From positions 1 to 63,938 of the forward strand of contig CAYYNQ010000009.1 in assembly GCA_964473105.1 (NCBI GenBank): a stretch of 63,938 bases of DNA, written 5' to 3'. Both the position numbers and the translations under genes were made by a program. Under the pieces are notes generated by a model. That model was given only the letters and a program-made list of their open reading frames with translations, searched no databases and was not told where the DNA came from. This stretch comes from CAYYNQ01 sp964473105. GTDB taxonomy: Bacteria; Sumerlaeota; Sumerlaeia; MVZB01. This document shows, piece by piece, positions 1 to 9,282 of the stretch (position 1 is its first letter; each line of letters starts with the position of its first letter).

Positions 1-174
1 TTTTCCAACGGTCCTATTATCGCAACGGCAGGGCGCCCATGAGGGAGATCTCACGTGTGAACCCCGACCTGCGGATTGTCTGGTAAATCCTGCCCCCGGG
101 GGGATGATCGTGGCCTATGTCCGGGATGTCCGATGTGGGCAGCATCTCCGCGCCTGTTGCCGGGCCGGGTGGTA

Positions 175-1188
175 TCACGCCAGATACTTCGGCAGTTCGT
201 GGAACCACAGGATCAATTCTGAAGTCAGGTTGAACACGATCGCGTCGTCCTCATCCGGTATTCCCAGGTCCTTGCCGTATCTCCACGCCCCGTCATCATC
301 CTGGTAGCTGGTGAGGTAATCCAGGATCGTGATCGCCTTGTCCTTGAAAACTGTTTCACCCGTGATCCGGTAGAGCAGGCAGCAGGCCCAGCATTGTTTC
401 CAGCAGCCGAACGATGCAGCGGCATCGTCATGGCATTTCAGGAGGAAATCGTTGTATTGCCTGGAGGCGTCAAGATACGTGCCTTGTCCCGTCAGGATAT
501 GGACCAGCGCCAGGATTGCGGCAGCGATCCCCACTGACCAGAATGCCTGGGAAGGCTTGTCGGTGGACACGCTGTAAAATCCGGCTGATTGTCCCGGGAT
601 TGCAACAAGCGGTTCCCCCTGTTCATTGGTATACAGGCAAAGGAGGTCCATGTTTTTCTGCCGCTCCATGGTCCGGATGAGATAATCGGCCGCCCGCAGC
701 AACTCGGTTTCACGTCCCAGGTAACTCAACACCTGGCAGGCAGATGAGGTGGAGGCAATGTCCGTCAGTTCCTTGTAAGTCCCGCCGGTTGGGTTGGAAT
801 AAAATCCCCCGTTGGAGTTGCTTTGCTGGCCCAGCATGTAGTCAATGCCGGGCTTTGATATGTCGAGGCGACCATTCAGAAGGGCCGACAGGCAGAACCA
901 CGCATTGTGATAAAGGTAGAGACGCCATTCGAAACCGTCCTTGGAGGGTTCGATCTTGTATTCATCACAGGCCCGGAAGTCACCGTCATGCCTCAGGTAT
1001 GCACCCTTGATATGATCCAGGACCTTCATGGCCTCCTCATTGCGGCCGGCCTTCAGCAGTGCCAGCGGGGCCTTGGGATAACAGTTGAGCAGCGGATTGT
1101 TCGCCCGGAACGAACCGTCGTCGTTCAGGTTCCTGAGCAGCCAGTCCAGTCCCTTCTGTCGGGTCTTTTCATATTCGTTCATTTTCAT
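175..1188 (-). CDS. Alpha/alpha-toroid (terpenoid cyclase/prenyltransferase-like fold) protein, function unknown
   Basis: A 337-residue protein without a signal peptide, so probably cytoplasmic. Helical repeats carry DDGSF near residue 27 and DDGAW near residue 300, the kind of repeat seen in squalene cyclase/prenyltransferase-like and six-hairpin glycosidase toroids. A Cys/Trp-rich stretch (CWKQCWACC) lies near residue 265. Its ATG overlaps the TGA of the upstream glycosidase gene (ATGA), so the two are translationally coupled and it is the last gene of a four-gene operon. A role in handling the sugars released by that operon is inference. No catalytic residues can be assigned; a sugar epimerase or unsaturated-uronate hydrolase-like enzyme is an alternative. 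Confidence 0.72.
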   Translation of the reverse strand: MKMNEYEKTRQKGLDWLLRNLNDDGSFRANNPLLNCYPKAPLALLKAGRNEEAMKVLDHIKGAYLRHDGDFRACDEYKIEPSKDGFEWRLYLYHNAWFCLSALLNGRLDISKPGIDYMLGQQSNSNGGFYSNPTGGTYKELTDIASTSSACQVLSYLGRETELLRAADYLIRTMERQKNMDLLCLYTNEQGEPLVAIPGQSAGFYSVSTDKPSQAFWSVGIAAAILALVHILTGQGTYLDASRQYNDFLLKCHDDAAASFGCWKQCWACCLLYRITGETVFKDKAITILDYLTSYQDDDGAWRYGKDLGIPDEDDAIVFNLTSELILWFHELPKYLA

Positions 1189-3362
1189 GATGCATGATCC
1201 GTTCCGGTGAGCTTCAGGAATACCGGGAAGTCCCTGACCAGCAGGTCGGGGACCAGGGTTCCGTTGTTCACATGGTGAAATTGTCCCTTCTGGGTGGTGC
1301 CGTTCAGGATATCCAGGATTTCCAATCCGTCTGTCCGTTTACCCTGAATGAGGACATCCGTCTTGATTGCCTGGGAGGTGTCATCCGCGTCGATCGGTCG
1401 CCAGAGCGCGATCAGTTTCCCCCCGGGGGAACTGAACTCATGCATTTCGATGGCGTCGGTCTGGTTTCCCGCGCTGATATCCAGGGTCGAGGTCGGGCGG
1501 GCCTCGTCCATCACCGTGCACAGAGTCCTCAGGCCATAGTAGACCGGCGCGGGCGCCTGGGATGTGTCCGGCGAACCGGATGGGCCCACCCTCAACAGGC
1601 CCGCGGTAGCCTTGGGATTGTAGTTGTGCCAGGTCTCACACCAGAAAAAAAGGATATCGTTCGAGGCGTGGAGAATTGCATTGCGCAGTCCGTACTTGGC
1701 CTTTTCCAGCTCATTGGATGGCGGCCTGGTGCCATGCCAGTATTCATTCGCGATAAAACCGCCCCGGTAATCATGCCTGGCCGCGATTTCACGGCCCTTG
1801 TCCAGCATCTGCTGGGACGTCGTGATCTCCGGGTAATCGGGGAGCGCGACATCACGTCTTTGGGGGGCAAGGACTTCCGGCCGGCCCGGTTGATAAGGAT
1901 GCCAGGCGACGAAATCACCTAACTGGCCCGCACCGCGGCTCAGCAGTGCCTCGAAAATCCGCGGCACCAGAAATGGGACCATCGCCCCCCAGATGATCTT
2001 GTGATCCGGGTTGGCTCCACGGATTTCCTCGGACGCCACGCGCAGCAGTTCCGTGTAATCATCGTAGGGTTCATCCGTTTCCGGCCAGTCCGGCGAAGAT
2101 GAGACGTCGAAATATTCATTCCAGATTTCCCAGTAGCGGACATATTCCCCGAGTTCCCGGATCATGAAACGCACATACTCCCGCCAGGCGTCGAACTGTT
2201 CCCGTGTTTTGGGGTGATTGTGTATCGTGTGGTATGATCTGAATACATTGCCATGATCGACGCCCGGGTAACTATTCTGATAGACAGGGGCTCCACGAAA
2301 CATCGGCATGGTATAGAGGCACTGTGCGACCGTGACACCATAATCCGTCGCCTCGATAAGCGCATCCTTTGTTACCGGGTCGAGTTTCATGACCCCCGGG
2401 GTTTTTTCCACATAGAACCAGGTTGTCGTGTCTGTCCAGTAACCGGTTCGAACCCATTTGACACCCAGGTCATACATCAGCGGCCAGAGATCCTGGCGTG
2501 TCTGGCGCCTGTTTTGGAAGCCGTAGTTTGTCGAGGAGACAAAAACCATGCCGCCGTTTGATACGAGCGCCATGTTGCGTCCCGCCTGGTCGATCAGTTC
2601 CAGCTCGGCCAGGCCGAACCCGAAGCCACTAAAAAACTGGCGCGTCTTTTTTGCGATGATCCGCAGCCCGTGGATCACCTTCCCGATCTCAAATTGAAGC
2701 ACCTGGATGGACGCCTTGGTCCCGGACTTGTGGTCCTGGAGGGTACCGGGTATCGGCTGATCCTGGACTTCCCTGATCGTCTGCCAGGTCGTTCCATTTG
2801 TTGAGACCTGGATCAGGTAATGCTCTGGAACCAGGCCGGGCCAGGTCCACATGCCGTCGGGTTGTGTGGTAAAAATCGGGAAGTGTTTCGGCGGCACAAG
2901 CTTCACATGATCAATCAGTGTTGGACGCGGCAGGTCGATGCGGATCCACGGTTCCTCCGACCCGGCGGGCCAGGACCCGCGATCCACCCAGGCGGTTATC
3001 GGGTCGCCGTCAATCGCGTGGACCTCGGTATAGGGCAATTCCTCGTTTTGGGCGCTGCTGGGCAGTCTTGACGGATTGACCCCGATATAATTGGAACGGA
3101 TCTCATAGGATTTTTTGGGGACGATCTTCGTGATCGGGTCATGATTGTTTTCCTGGAGCATCAGCCCTGGAACAGATGTGGGACTGACCCCATAGATTGC
3201 AACATCGCCGATCATGTAGACGGGATGCCCGTCGACCATCGACACCACCGGGAATTCATAGTCCCGCATATTGACAGATCCACCGGGTTTCAATTGCTCT
3301 GCATGACAGAATACGCCCATGAGCAGCAGCGAGCATGTCATCCATGTCTTTTGTGTATTCAT
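1185..3362 (-). CDS. Secreted GH39-like (clan GH-A) glycoside hydrolase with discoidin-like N-domain
   Basis: About 725 residues. I start at the ATG that gives a signal peptide (MNTQKTWMTCSLLLMGVFCHA); a GAGAGGA lies about 11 bases upstream, and the open frame runs 26 codons further up. Residues 80-270 look like an F5/8 type C (discoidin) carbohydrate-binding domain. The rest is a TIM barrel with VKWVRTGYW and the acid/base motif YWEIWNEYF near residue 385. The nucleophile may be the Glu of IANEYWHG near residue 540. A related enzyme is encoded at 19800-22028. The gene lies 70 bases after the isomerase gene and overlaps the toroid gene. Family assignment is by motif; the substrate is unknown. 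Confidence 0.75.
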   Translation of the reverse strand: MNTQKTWMTCSLLLMGVFCHAEQLKPGGSVNMRDYEFPVVSMVDGHPVYMIGDVAIYGVSPTSVPGLMLQENNHDPITKIVPKKSYEIRSNYIGVNPSRLPSSAQNEELPYTEVHAIDGDPITAWVDRGSWPAGSEEPWIRIDLPRPTLIDHVKLVPPKHFPIFTTQPDGMWTWPGLVPEHYLIQVSTNGTTWQTIREVQDQPIPGTLQDHKSGTKASIQVLQFEIGKVIHGLRIIAKKTRQFFSGFGFGLAELELIDQAGRNMALVSNGGMVFVSSTNYGFQNRRQTRQDLWPLMYDLGVKWVRTGYWTDTTTWFYVEKTPGVMKLDPVTKDALIEATDYGVTVAQCLYTMPMFRGAPVYQNSYPGVDHGNVFRSYHTIHNHPKTREQFDAWREYVRFMIRELGEYVRYWEIWNEYFDVSSSPDWPETDEPYDDYTELLRVASEEIRGANPDHKIIWGAMVPFLVPRIFEALLSRGAGQLGDFVAWHPYQPGRPEVLAPQRRDVALPDYPEITTSQQMLDKGREIAARHDYRGGFIANEYWHGTRPPSNELEKAKYGLRNAILHASNDILFFWCETWHNYNPKATAGLLRVGPSGSPDTSQAPAPVYYGLRTLCTVMDEARPTSTLDISAGNQTDAIEMHEFSSPGGKLIALWRPIDADDTSQAIKTDVLIQGKRTDGLEILDILNGTTQKGQFHHVNNGTLVPDLLVRDFPVFLKLTGTDHAS

Positions 3363-3432
3363 GAATATATCCATCCTCTCATTCATGAGAACCCATGCCG
3401 TGGACCAGGCACCCAACGGGGTCCAGGGATCC

Positions 3433-4308
3433 TCAGTCATCTTCCAGCAGAGCCATGATCTGCCGGTAGCTTACCTCGGCCGCCTTGACCGGGTCTTCCT
3501 TGAGGATTTTCCTGTAATAATGAAACGCCTCGTATTCAACCGTATAGTAACCGTTGTATTCGACCTCTTCGAGTGCGTCAAACACCGTGTTCCAGTCGAT
3601 GACCCCATCTCCCGGCAGGGGATAGACAAACGTCTCGTCCTGGAAGCCCGGGTTGCCGATCGCATCCTTGAGGTGGACATGCGTGATTTTGGGACCCCAC
3701 TGTCTGATGACCCAGGGGATGTCATTCCGGGCCAGGTGGTGATGGGAGGGATCCATGTTGATGCACAGGTAATCTGAATTGATGTGATCGAGAAGATGAT
3801 TGCAGGTGTAGAAATCCCTGCACACCATCCCGTTGCAGATTTCCAGTGCCAGGATGACCCTGCACTCCTCCGCCACGGGAACGATTTTCTCATATGCATC
3901 CATCACCATGTTCCAGGCATCACCCTCCTGGATGTCCCGGTGCAGTCGCGGGTTGCCCTCATCCCAGAAACGCGGGCCCGTGAAGACATTCACCATCCCG
4001 ATCCCGGCCTCGGCAGCCGCCCGGACACATTCCATCGTGTGCTCGGTCCGTCGGTTCCGTTCATCTTCGTCCCGGGTGATGTAATCATCCTGGATCATCA
4101 CCTCAATGGTCTCCATGCCGCACCGGCGCGGGACTTCGCTGAGTTTCTTTCTCTGCTCCGCGGTGGTCACCTGCGGGTCGAAGTGCGGGATATCCCATTC
4201 AACGCCCTTGTAGCCGATCCCGGCGAGGACATCGCAAACCTGTTCAACCTCCATCTTGTAGAAATCCAGGGATGCCTTGAATCCGATCTTCAGGTCTCTG
4301 CGGCCCAA
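3433..4308 (-). CDS. Sugar phosphate isomerase/epimerase (xylose isomerase-like TIM barrel)
   Basis: About 291 residues. The preferred start is TTG at 4308: a GGAGGG lies eight bases upstream, and the start is only four bases after the TGA of the preceding gene. The longer frame to 4377 would overlap that gene and has no better site. Putative metal ligands of the AP-endonuclease-2/xylose-isomerase-like family are visible: EICNG, MDPSHHH, HVHLKDA and VEYEAF, spaced as expected in a TIM barrel. Members of this family isomerise or epimerise sugars, inosose or hydroxypyruvate. It is coupled to a ThDP enzyme, which recalls inositol or sugar-acid catabolism, but no complete iol set is present. Confidence 0.85.
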   Translation of the reverse strand: MGRRDLKIGFKASLDFYKMEVEQVCDVLAGIGYKGVEWDIPHFDPQVTTAEQRKKLSEVPRRCGMETIEVMIQDDYITRDEDERNRRTEHTMECVRAAAEAGIGMVNVFTGPRFWDEGNPRLHRDIQEGDAWNMVMDAYEKIVPVAEECRVILALEICNGMVCRDFYTCNHLLDHINSDYLCINMDPSHHHLARNDIPWVIRQWGPKITHVHLKDAIGNPGFQDETFVYPLPGDGVIDWNTVFDALEEVEYNGYYTVEYEAFHYYRKILKEDPVKAAEVSYRQIMALLEDD

Positions 4309-4312
4309 TGGT

Positions 4313-6097
4313 TCAGCCCTCCCGGACAACGCAGGAGTCACGCTGCGCCGGTTTTTTCTGTGAGGGGGTGTCGGCAATCCCGAAGGAAACCCCGCCCGAG
4401 CGGCCGAACTCGCGGGCAGTCATGAACTCGACCACGGCGGTCTTCCCGGAGTCGCGTGCCCGTTCAAGTGCAGGCCGGATGTCCTCGACCTTCTCGACAC
4501 GCTCGGCATAAGCGCCGAAGGCCCGTGATATTGTCACGTAATCGGGGGTGTATGGCTCGCCCGTCTCCCCATCGGAAAACTCCGTCGCGAAATGGCGGTC
4601 CAGGTGATTGATGAGCAGGTCACGGATGCTGAGGTGTCCGTAGTTGTTCAGGACCGTGCAGATGATCGGCAGTTTCAACTGGACGGCCGTCGCCAGTTCC
4701 TTGAGGCACATCAGGTAATCGCCGTCACCGAAGACGGCCACAACCATCCTGTCGGGAAAGGCCAGCTGGGCGCCGATTGCGGCAGGCAAGGTCAGGCCCA
4801 TCGGCGCAAATGATGACGAGGTGATGCACGAGCGCGGGTGATAAACCGGGAACTCGTGCAGGATCTGCATCTGTGTATAACCCGCGCCCCCGACAATGAT
4901 GCCATCCTCGGGCATGAACGCACGCAGTTCCCTGAGAAAACGGCTTGTGCTCATGGGCAGCTCATCCGTGGCCAGGGCATCAAGCGCATCCTGCCATTCA
5001 CCCTTCAATTGCCGGAGTTCCGCGAAGTATTCCGTGTCCCGGTAATCCCTGGGCCCGGTCATTTCGCGCACAACCTCAAGCAACCCCCTGAGGAAGGTCC
5101 GGATGTCCGAGGTGATACCCATCTCGATGGGATACGCCCGGCCGATCTCCTGTGGATCCATGTCCACCTGGATGACCCTTGATGGGGGGATGTTGAAGCT
5201 GACCCCCTGGACATAGGAACTGGATGACCACTCGGCAAAGCGGTAACCGAGTGCAAGGAAGACATCGGCCTTCTTGCACAGTTCCGTGCCGCAGGGCGAC
5301 CCCTTGAAACCGGTGTAAAACGCACAGAGCGGATGTTTTTGTGAAATGGCGCCTTTCCCGGCGAAGCTGGTCACGACCGGGATGCCGAGGTATTCGGCCA
5401 GTTCTGTCAGTTCGTCACTCGCATCGGACATCAGAGCGCCGCCACCGGCGAGCAACACGGGCCGTTTCGATTCGATGAGTTCCCCGGCAACTTTTTTGAG
5501 TGTTTCACGGTCCGGGCCCACTCTTGTATTGATACGGAAGTTGTTTTCCCCCACCAGTTCCACGTCGACGCTCTGGGCCTGGACATCCATCGGCAGGTCG
5601 ATATGGACCGGCCCCGGGCGGCCTGTGGTCGCAATCCGGTAGGCAGCGGGAAGGATGTCAGGCAGTTGCTCGATATTCGAGATCAGCCAGCTTTTTTTTG
5701 ACATGAACTGGGTGACGTTGGTGAAGTCGGGGCGGTGCCTGCGCTCGACGCCCTGAAAGGGCCCCTTGCCGAAAAAATAGGTCTGCCCTGCACCCGTGAA
5801 AACCAGCATCGGGACCGAGTCCGCATAGGCCGTGGCCATGCCCATCAGGGTGTTATAGGCGCCGGGACCGACCGACGTGAAGACTGCCAGCGGTTTCCCG
5901 GTTGCCCGGGCGTAACCGTCGGCGAGATGAACCGCATTCTGTTCATGCTTGGCCTGGATGACCTGGATCCTGTCTTGGTAGTCGATGAAGGCCTCGGCCA
6001 GGCACAGGCAGCCATGACCGATGATCCCGGTCATGATCGGGATCTCGAACTTCACAAGATACTCCGCGATCAGTTCACCGCAGGTATAACGTGGCAT
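4313..6097 (-). CDS. Thiamine diphosphate-dependent enzyme, acetolactate synthase-like
   Basis: 594 residues starting at ATG with GGGGAG upstream. The N-terminal Pyr domain has the catalytic Glu in KHEQNAVHLADGYAR (about residue 51). The central domain follows, and the C-terminal PP domain carries the ThDP/Mg motif GDGDYLMCLKEL ending in LNNYG (about residues 437-470). Length and domain order match large subunits of acetolactate synthase, glyoxylate carboligase and IolD (trihydroxycyclohexanedione hydrolase). No small regulatory subunit gene is adjacent, which argues against anabolic acetolactate synthase. The operon position upstream of an isomerase and a glycosidase suggests a catabolic role, but the substrate cannot be read from sequence. 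Confidence 0.82.
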   Translation of the reverse strand: MPRYTCGELIAEYLVKFEIPIMTGIIGHGCLCLAEAFIDYQDRIQVIQAKHEQNAVHLADGYARATGKPLAVFTSVGPGAYNTLMGMATAYADSVPMLVFTGAGQTYFFGKGPFQGVERRHRPDFTNVTQFMSKKSWLISNIEQLPDILPAAYRIATTGRPGPVHIDLPMDVQAQSVDVELVGENNFRINTRVGPDRETLKKVAGELIESKRPVLLAGGGALMSDASDELTELAEYLGIPVVTSFAGKGAISQKHPLCAFYTGFKGSPCGTELCKKADVFLALGYRFAEWSSSSYVQGVSFNIPPSRVIQVDMDPQEIGRAYPIEMGITSDIRTFLRGLLEVVREMTGPRDYRDTEYFAELRQLKGEWQDALDALATDELPMSTSRFLRELRAFMPEDGIIVGGAGYTQMQILHEFPVYHPRSCITSSSFAPMGLTLPAAIGAQLAFPDRMVVAVFGDGDYLMCLKELATAVQLKLPIICTVLNNYGHLSIRDLLINHLDRHFATEFSDGETGEPYTPDYVTISRAFGAYAERVEKVEDIRPALERARDSGKTAVVEFMTAREFGRSGGVSFGIADTPSQKKPAQRDSCVVREG

Positions 6098-6430
6098 CTC
6101 TCTGCTCCCCCGACGTTTTGCAGCTGACAGCCCGGATCAGGCCGTGTGTTTTGCATGACAGCCCCCCCCGGCGTGTATCGGGGGCCACCTATTCTGGTGT
6201 AAAATACAGTGCCAAGGCTATCCCGAACCGCCCGGATTTTCAATCTGAATCAGGGTGTGGCTTGACGGCGGCCGGTGAAGTGATGGTCGTTTTGAACGCA
6301 GACAGGCGGACCGACCAGGTCGATCGAACGGATGCTTCCATCTTTCCTGCGGCCTGTTTTCAGGCGGTGCAGGAATGTCTTCCTGATGTGCATGTCCGTC
6401 CTGCGGGTTCCCTTGGCGCCCGTGGTCCAT
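6098..6430. other. Intergenic region, no gene seen
   Basis: This 333-base gap separates the stop of the GH127-like gene from the start of the ThDP gene. Frames across it lack gene-like sequence. A TGGCAC element occurs at about 6209-6214 (minus strand) but has no proper -12 partner. It probably holds the promoter of the minus-strand four-gene operon, which I cannot locate exactly. Confidence 0.5.
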
Positions 6431-8965
6431 TCACCATTCAATGACCTTATCGGGGATGAAGCCGGTCCTCTTCACCATCGGCGCCCTGTCTTTCCTGTAA
6501 CGTTCCCGCTGGTAGATCGCAGTTTGGTACCCGGGGATGGACATCTTCGGGCGCACGTCCACGACCGTGTTGCCCTTGAACTCGTAAGTAAATTCGATCG
6601 GGTTCACTACAGGGCAAAGCGTGATCTTCTTTTTGGAATAGACCATCGGGAACCGGATCACCACGTTGTCCCCCGAGTCGAGGTCGCGGACCGTGATGCG
6701 CCGGTGTTTCCAGTTGGGTATGACAGCCCGATCGTTCACCGTGACCTCCACGTCGTTTCGCTCCACCCAGTCGGGGATCCGCACATCCATCGAGTCCGCC
6801 TGCTTGATTATGAATTCCACTTTCCCCTCGTAGGGCAGATGACTGAGGACATCGACCCATTTGGAAACCCGGTTCATCAGGAGATTGACACGAGCCCGTC
6901 CGTCGTCAGCCCGCACAATGGCTTCCCATGCATAATAGAGGCCCTGGGCGCCGTTGCCCGTGCAACAGCCGGAGACTTCTTTCTCACGGATATGGGTGGG
7001 TCGGCCGCCGATCACGAACGAACCGATGGTGAAGTCAGGTCCGGTCACGTGCTGCTGCTCGACAAACTGGTTACGCACGTAGCGGTCCACGTCATCCCAG
7101 TAATCCCCAATTCCCGCATCGCTCAGGCGGATCGCCAGGGCGATCATGTCGGCGATCTCGCATGTCTCGCAGCCGGGACCGCACGATGTCCACTCGATGA
7201 AATAACCGATCTCGGCTGAACTGAAGTGCCGGGTGAACTCGTAGCCGTTGCGCACGAACTGCCTGAGGTTATCATCATCCATGAGGATGGCATACATCAG
7301 CAGCGCCCGCAGCATCGCGACGTGACCGTGCAGGTGGCCCGAGTAGGCGGCATCGCCGTATTGTTTCTCGAGCTCGGGAAAATACCCGAATGTGTCCCAG
7401 AATTCCGGCCGGGTCACGAAACGGACCAGCCGGCCCGCATAGTCGAGTGAGGTTGCGTCACCGCTGATGATGTGCCAGCGCAACAGGCCCTCGATTGCTC
7501 CGGAATAATACATATGCACCCCGAACCGGCCGTCGAACCAGTGGCCGTCCTTTTCAAATCCGGCGCGTTGATTGGGGTCTGATAAGTAGGGTGGGGTCAG
7601 GAGGGCACCGACGGGTTCATCGGTATTCTGCCAGCCGCCGTTTTTCAAATAAGAGAACGGTTCCTGGAACCCGTATCCGGGACCTTCCCGTTCCCACCAG
7701 ACCGCAGAGGTAGGGTAATAGGCAAAATCCTCCTTGAGGATGGTGATTTTCTTGCGCCCCTCAGCCATCCCTTTCATGTGCTGAGGCCAGATGGGGTCGT
7801 TTCCTATGGCACGGTAGTATTCCATGCCACGCAGCATCCGGCCCTGGGCCATCACGCAGGCCCAAAGCCCGTTGGGGGACCATTCCCCCCCAAGGTATAG
7901 AAGCCCGTCGTCACCAATTCGATCAAAAACAAGCTTCTGCAGGTTCCTATGCTCGAGTTCCAGGTTTCGTGTGCTCCCGCTCATGACCCGTAGAAGCGGA
8001 AGCGCCTCGGAAATTTTGGGGGAACAGGCCGAGCCAGCCCCCCCCATCTTGCTGGGTTGTTCTGTCAGCGGCCGGATGGCCAGGCCCGCACGCCAGGCGA
8101 GGTCGAGCGTGTCTGGCATCGTGACTTCATGACGTTCACCCGCCACCGGGTCGGGAAGCTCAAACAGGGCGATATAATCGAGATCGAAGTGATACCCCGT
8201 TCGGTCCTTCTGGGTGTAGAAATGATTCACGCCGACATGATTGGGGCCCATTGGCATTTTAAAGGTATCCGTCGCGGCATTGCTGAACAGATCATCCCGC
8301 TTTGTCATCTCGGCCCATAACGGGCTGGATGGATTGCGCAGGTCCCCGTTGTATTGCCACACGGTAATCGTGGCTGAATCATCAATCCGCAGCATCAGGC
8401 TCTGGGGTTCCTCATTCAGGATGGGCGTATCGTTCACAAACGTCAGGGCATGTCCATCGAGGGGCCCGCTCAGCCAGTTCGTGAAACCCACGTTCCTGCT
8501 CGTGACAAAGAACCCGCGCTGCCGGCTGACATCTTCTTTGCCGTTGAACGCGTTCCATTCCGGATTGCCTGCAAACCCAAGCTGCATGTCGCCGCCCTTT
8601 GCATTGACGGGGATCGTGAAGACGAAGATCAGAGCGTAGGTCCTACCGGCGATGAGGTTGACCGGGGTGTCGATATGCTGGTTGATCTCCCGGCCGGGCT
8701 CCATCGGCATCCTGAGTGACGACATCCCATCGTAGATGTTGGGGGTGGTGAATTTCTCGTTCCAGCGCCATACCGGGTCGGTGTTGGGCGGGGTTCCGGG
8801 CGGTGCCATCACGCCGGGGGAGGCATCGGTGAAATCCTCCTCAAGGATCACGTTCGGGGTGGTGACGTGTGAGCCGGCCGTAACCAGCGACGGGAAGGAA
8901 AGAGATGACAGGCTGAAGGCAATGAGAACAGCTGTGAACCTGATATTGATGGGTCGAATTGTCAT
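6431..8965 (-). CDS. Secreted GH127-like (DUF1680) glycosidase with N-terminal beta-sandwich domain
   Basis: 844 residues from the ATG preceded by GGAAGG at six bases; this start gives a signal peptide ending at SLVTAG. Residues 30-265 form a domain (from EEDFTDASPG to DLDYIALFEL) that is also present at the N-terminus of the protein at 12721-15330. The remainder is the DUF1680/GH127 helical barrel plus C-terminal beta-domain. The putative zinc-cysteine centre is visible as GCETCE near residue 600 and GCCTGNG near residue 665. In characterised GH127 beta-L-arabinofuranosidases an ExC and a CC pair bind zinc and supply the Cys nucleophile. It is one of four related proteins in the window; exact substrate unknown. 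Confidence 0.78.
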   Translation of the reverse strand: MTIRPINIRFTAVLIAFSLSSLSFPSLVTAGSHVTTPNVILEEDFTDASPGVMAPPGTPPNTDPVWRWNEKFTTPNIYDGMSSLRMPMEPGREINQHIDTPVNLIAGRTYALIFVFTIPVNAKGGDMQLGFAGNPEWNAFNGKEDVSRQRGFFVTSRNVGFTNWLSGPLDGHALTFVNDTPILNEEPQSLMLRIDDSATITVWQYNGDLRNPSSPLWAEMTKRDDLFSNAATDTFKMPMGPNHVGVNHFYTQKDRTGYHFDLDYIALFELPDPVAGERHEVTMPDTLDLAWRAGLAIRPLTEQPSKMGGAGSACSPKISEALPLLRVMSGSTRNLELEHRNLQKLVFDRIGDDGLLYLGGEWSPNGLWACVMAQGRMLRGMEYYRAIGNDPIWPQHMKGMAEGRKKITILKEDFAYYPTSAVWWEREGPGYGFQEPFSYLKNGGWQNTDEPVGALLTPPYLSDPNQRAGFEKDGHWFDGRFGVHMYYSGAIEGLLRWHIISGDATSLDYAGRLVRFVTRPEFWDTFGYFPELEKQYGDAAYSGHLHGHVAMLRALLMYAILMDDDNLRQFVRNGYEFTRHFSSAEIGYFIEWTSCGPGCETCEIADMIALAIRLSDAGIGDYWDDVDRYVRNQFVEQQHVTGPDFTIGSFVIGGRPTHIREKEVSGCCTGNGAQGLYYAWEAIVRADDGRARVNLLMNRVSKWVDVLSHLPYEGKVEFIIKQADSMDVRIPDWVERNDVEVTVNDRAVIPNWKHRRITVRDLDSGDNVVIRFPMVYSKKKITLCPVVNPIEFTYEFKGNTVVDVRPKMSIPGYQTAIYQRERYRKDRAPMVKRTGFIPDKVIEW

Positions 8966-9282
8966 ATATGACCTTCCATGAGAATTATAGGTTGCAACCC
9001 TGCTTGTATTCGTAATCGTCATCATGATCGATGCGATCATAAATTTCCGCAAAAGAACTGAGAATCAGGCAAACCGACAATTGTCGTGAGCTACCTAGTG
9101 GACTTCAAGGACCTGACCGACAAGGCATCCAGGCATTATCAACCGCCAACTCATTCGATGTCGACCTCGCCCCCGATTTTGATGGCGATTTCAATTTGGA
9201 TTCAAATCTCCGTGATCTTTGTGGTCAAATTCCCCTGCGGTCTCAGCAATTTGTCGTCCCTGACCGAAATTCCTTCATCTCT
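8966..9282. other. Intergenic region with a possible -10 element
   Basis: No gene is seen between the two GH127-like genes. On the minus strand a perfect TATAAT lies at 8984-8989, just upstream of GGAAGG and the ATG at 8965. No good -35 is visible and the leader would be very short, so a promoter here is only tentative. Confidence 0.35.

Noticed and set aside
6199..6214. Sigma-54-like -24 element upstream of the ThDP operon
   Set aside because: TGGCAC is present on the minus strand but the -12 position reads TTTAC instead of TTGC(A/T), and no activator gene is in the window.
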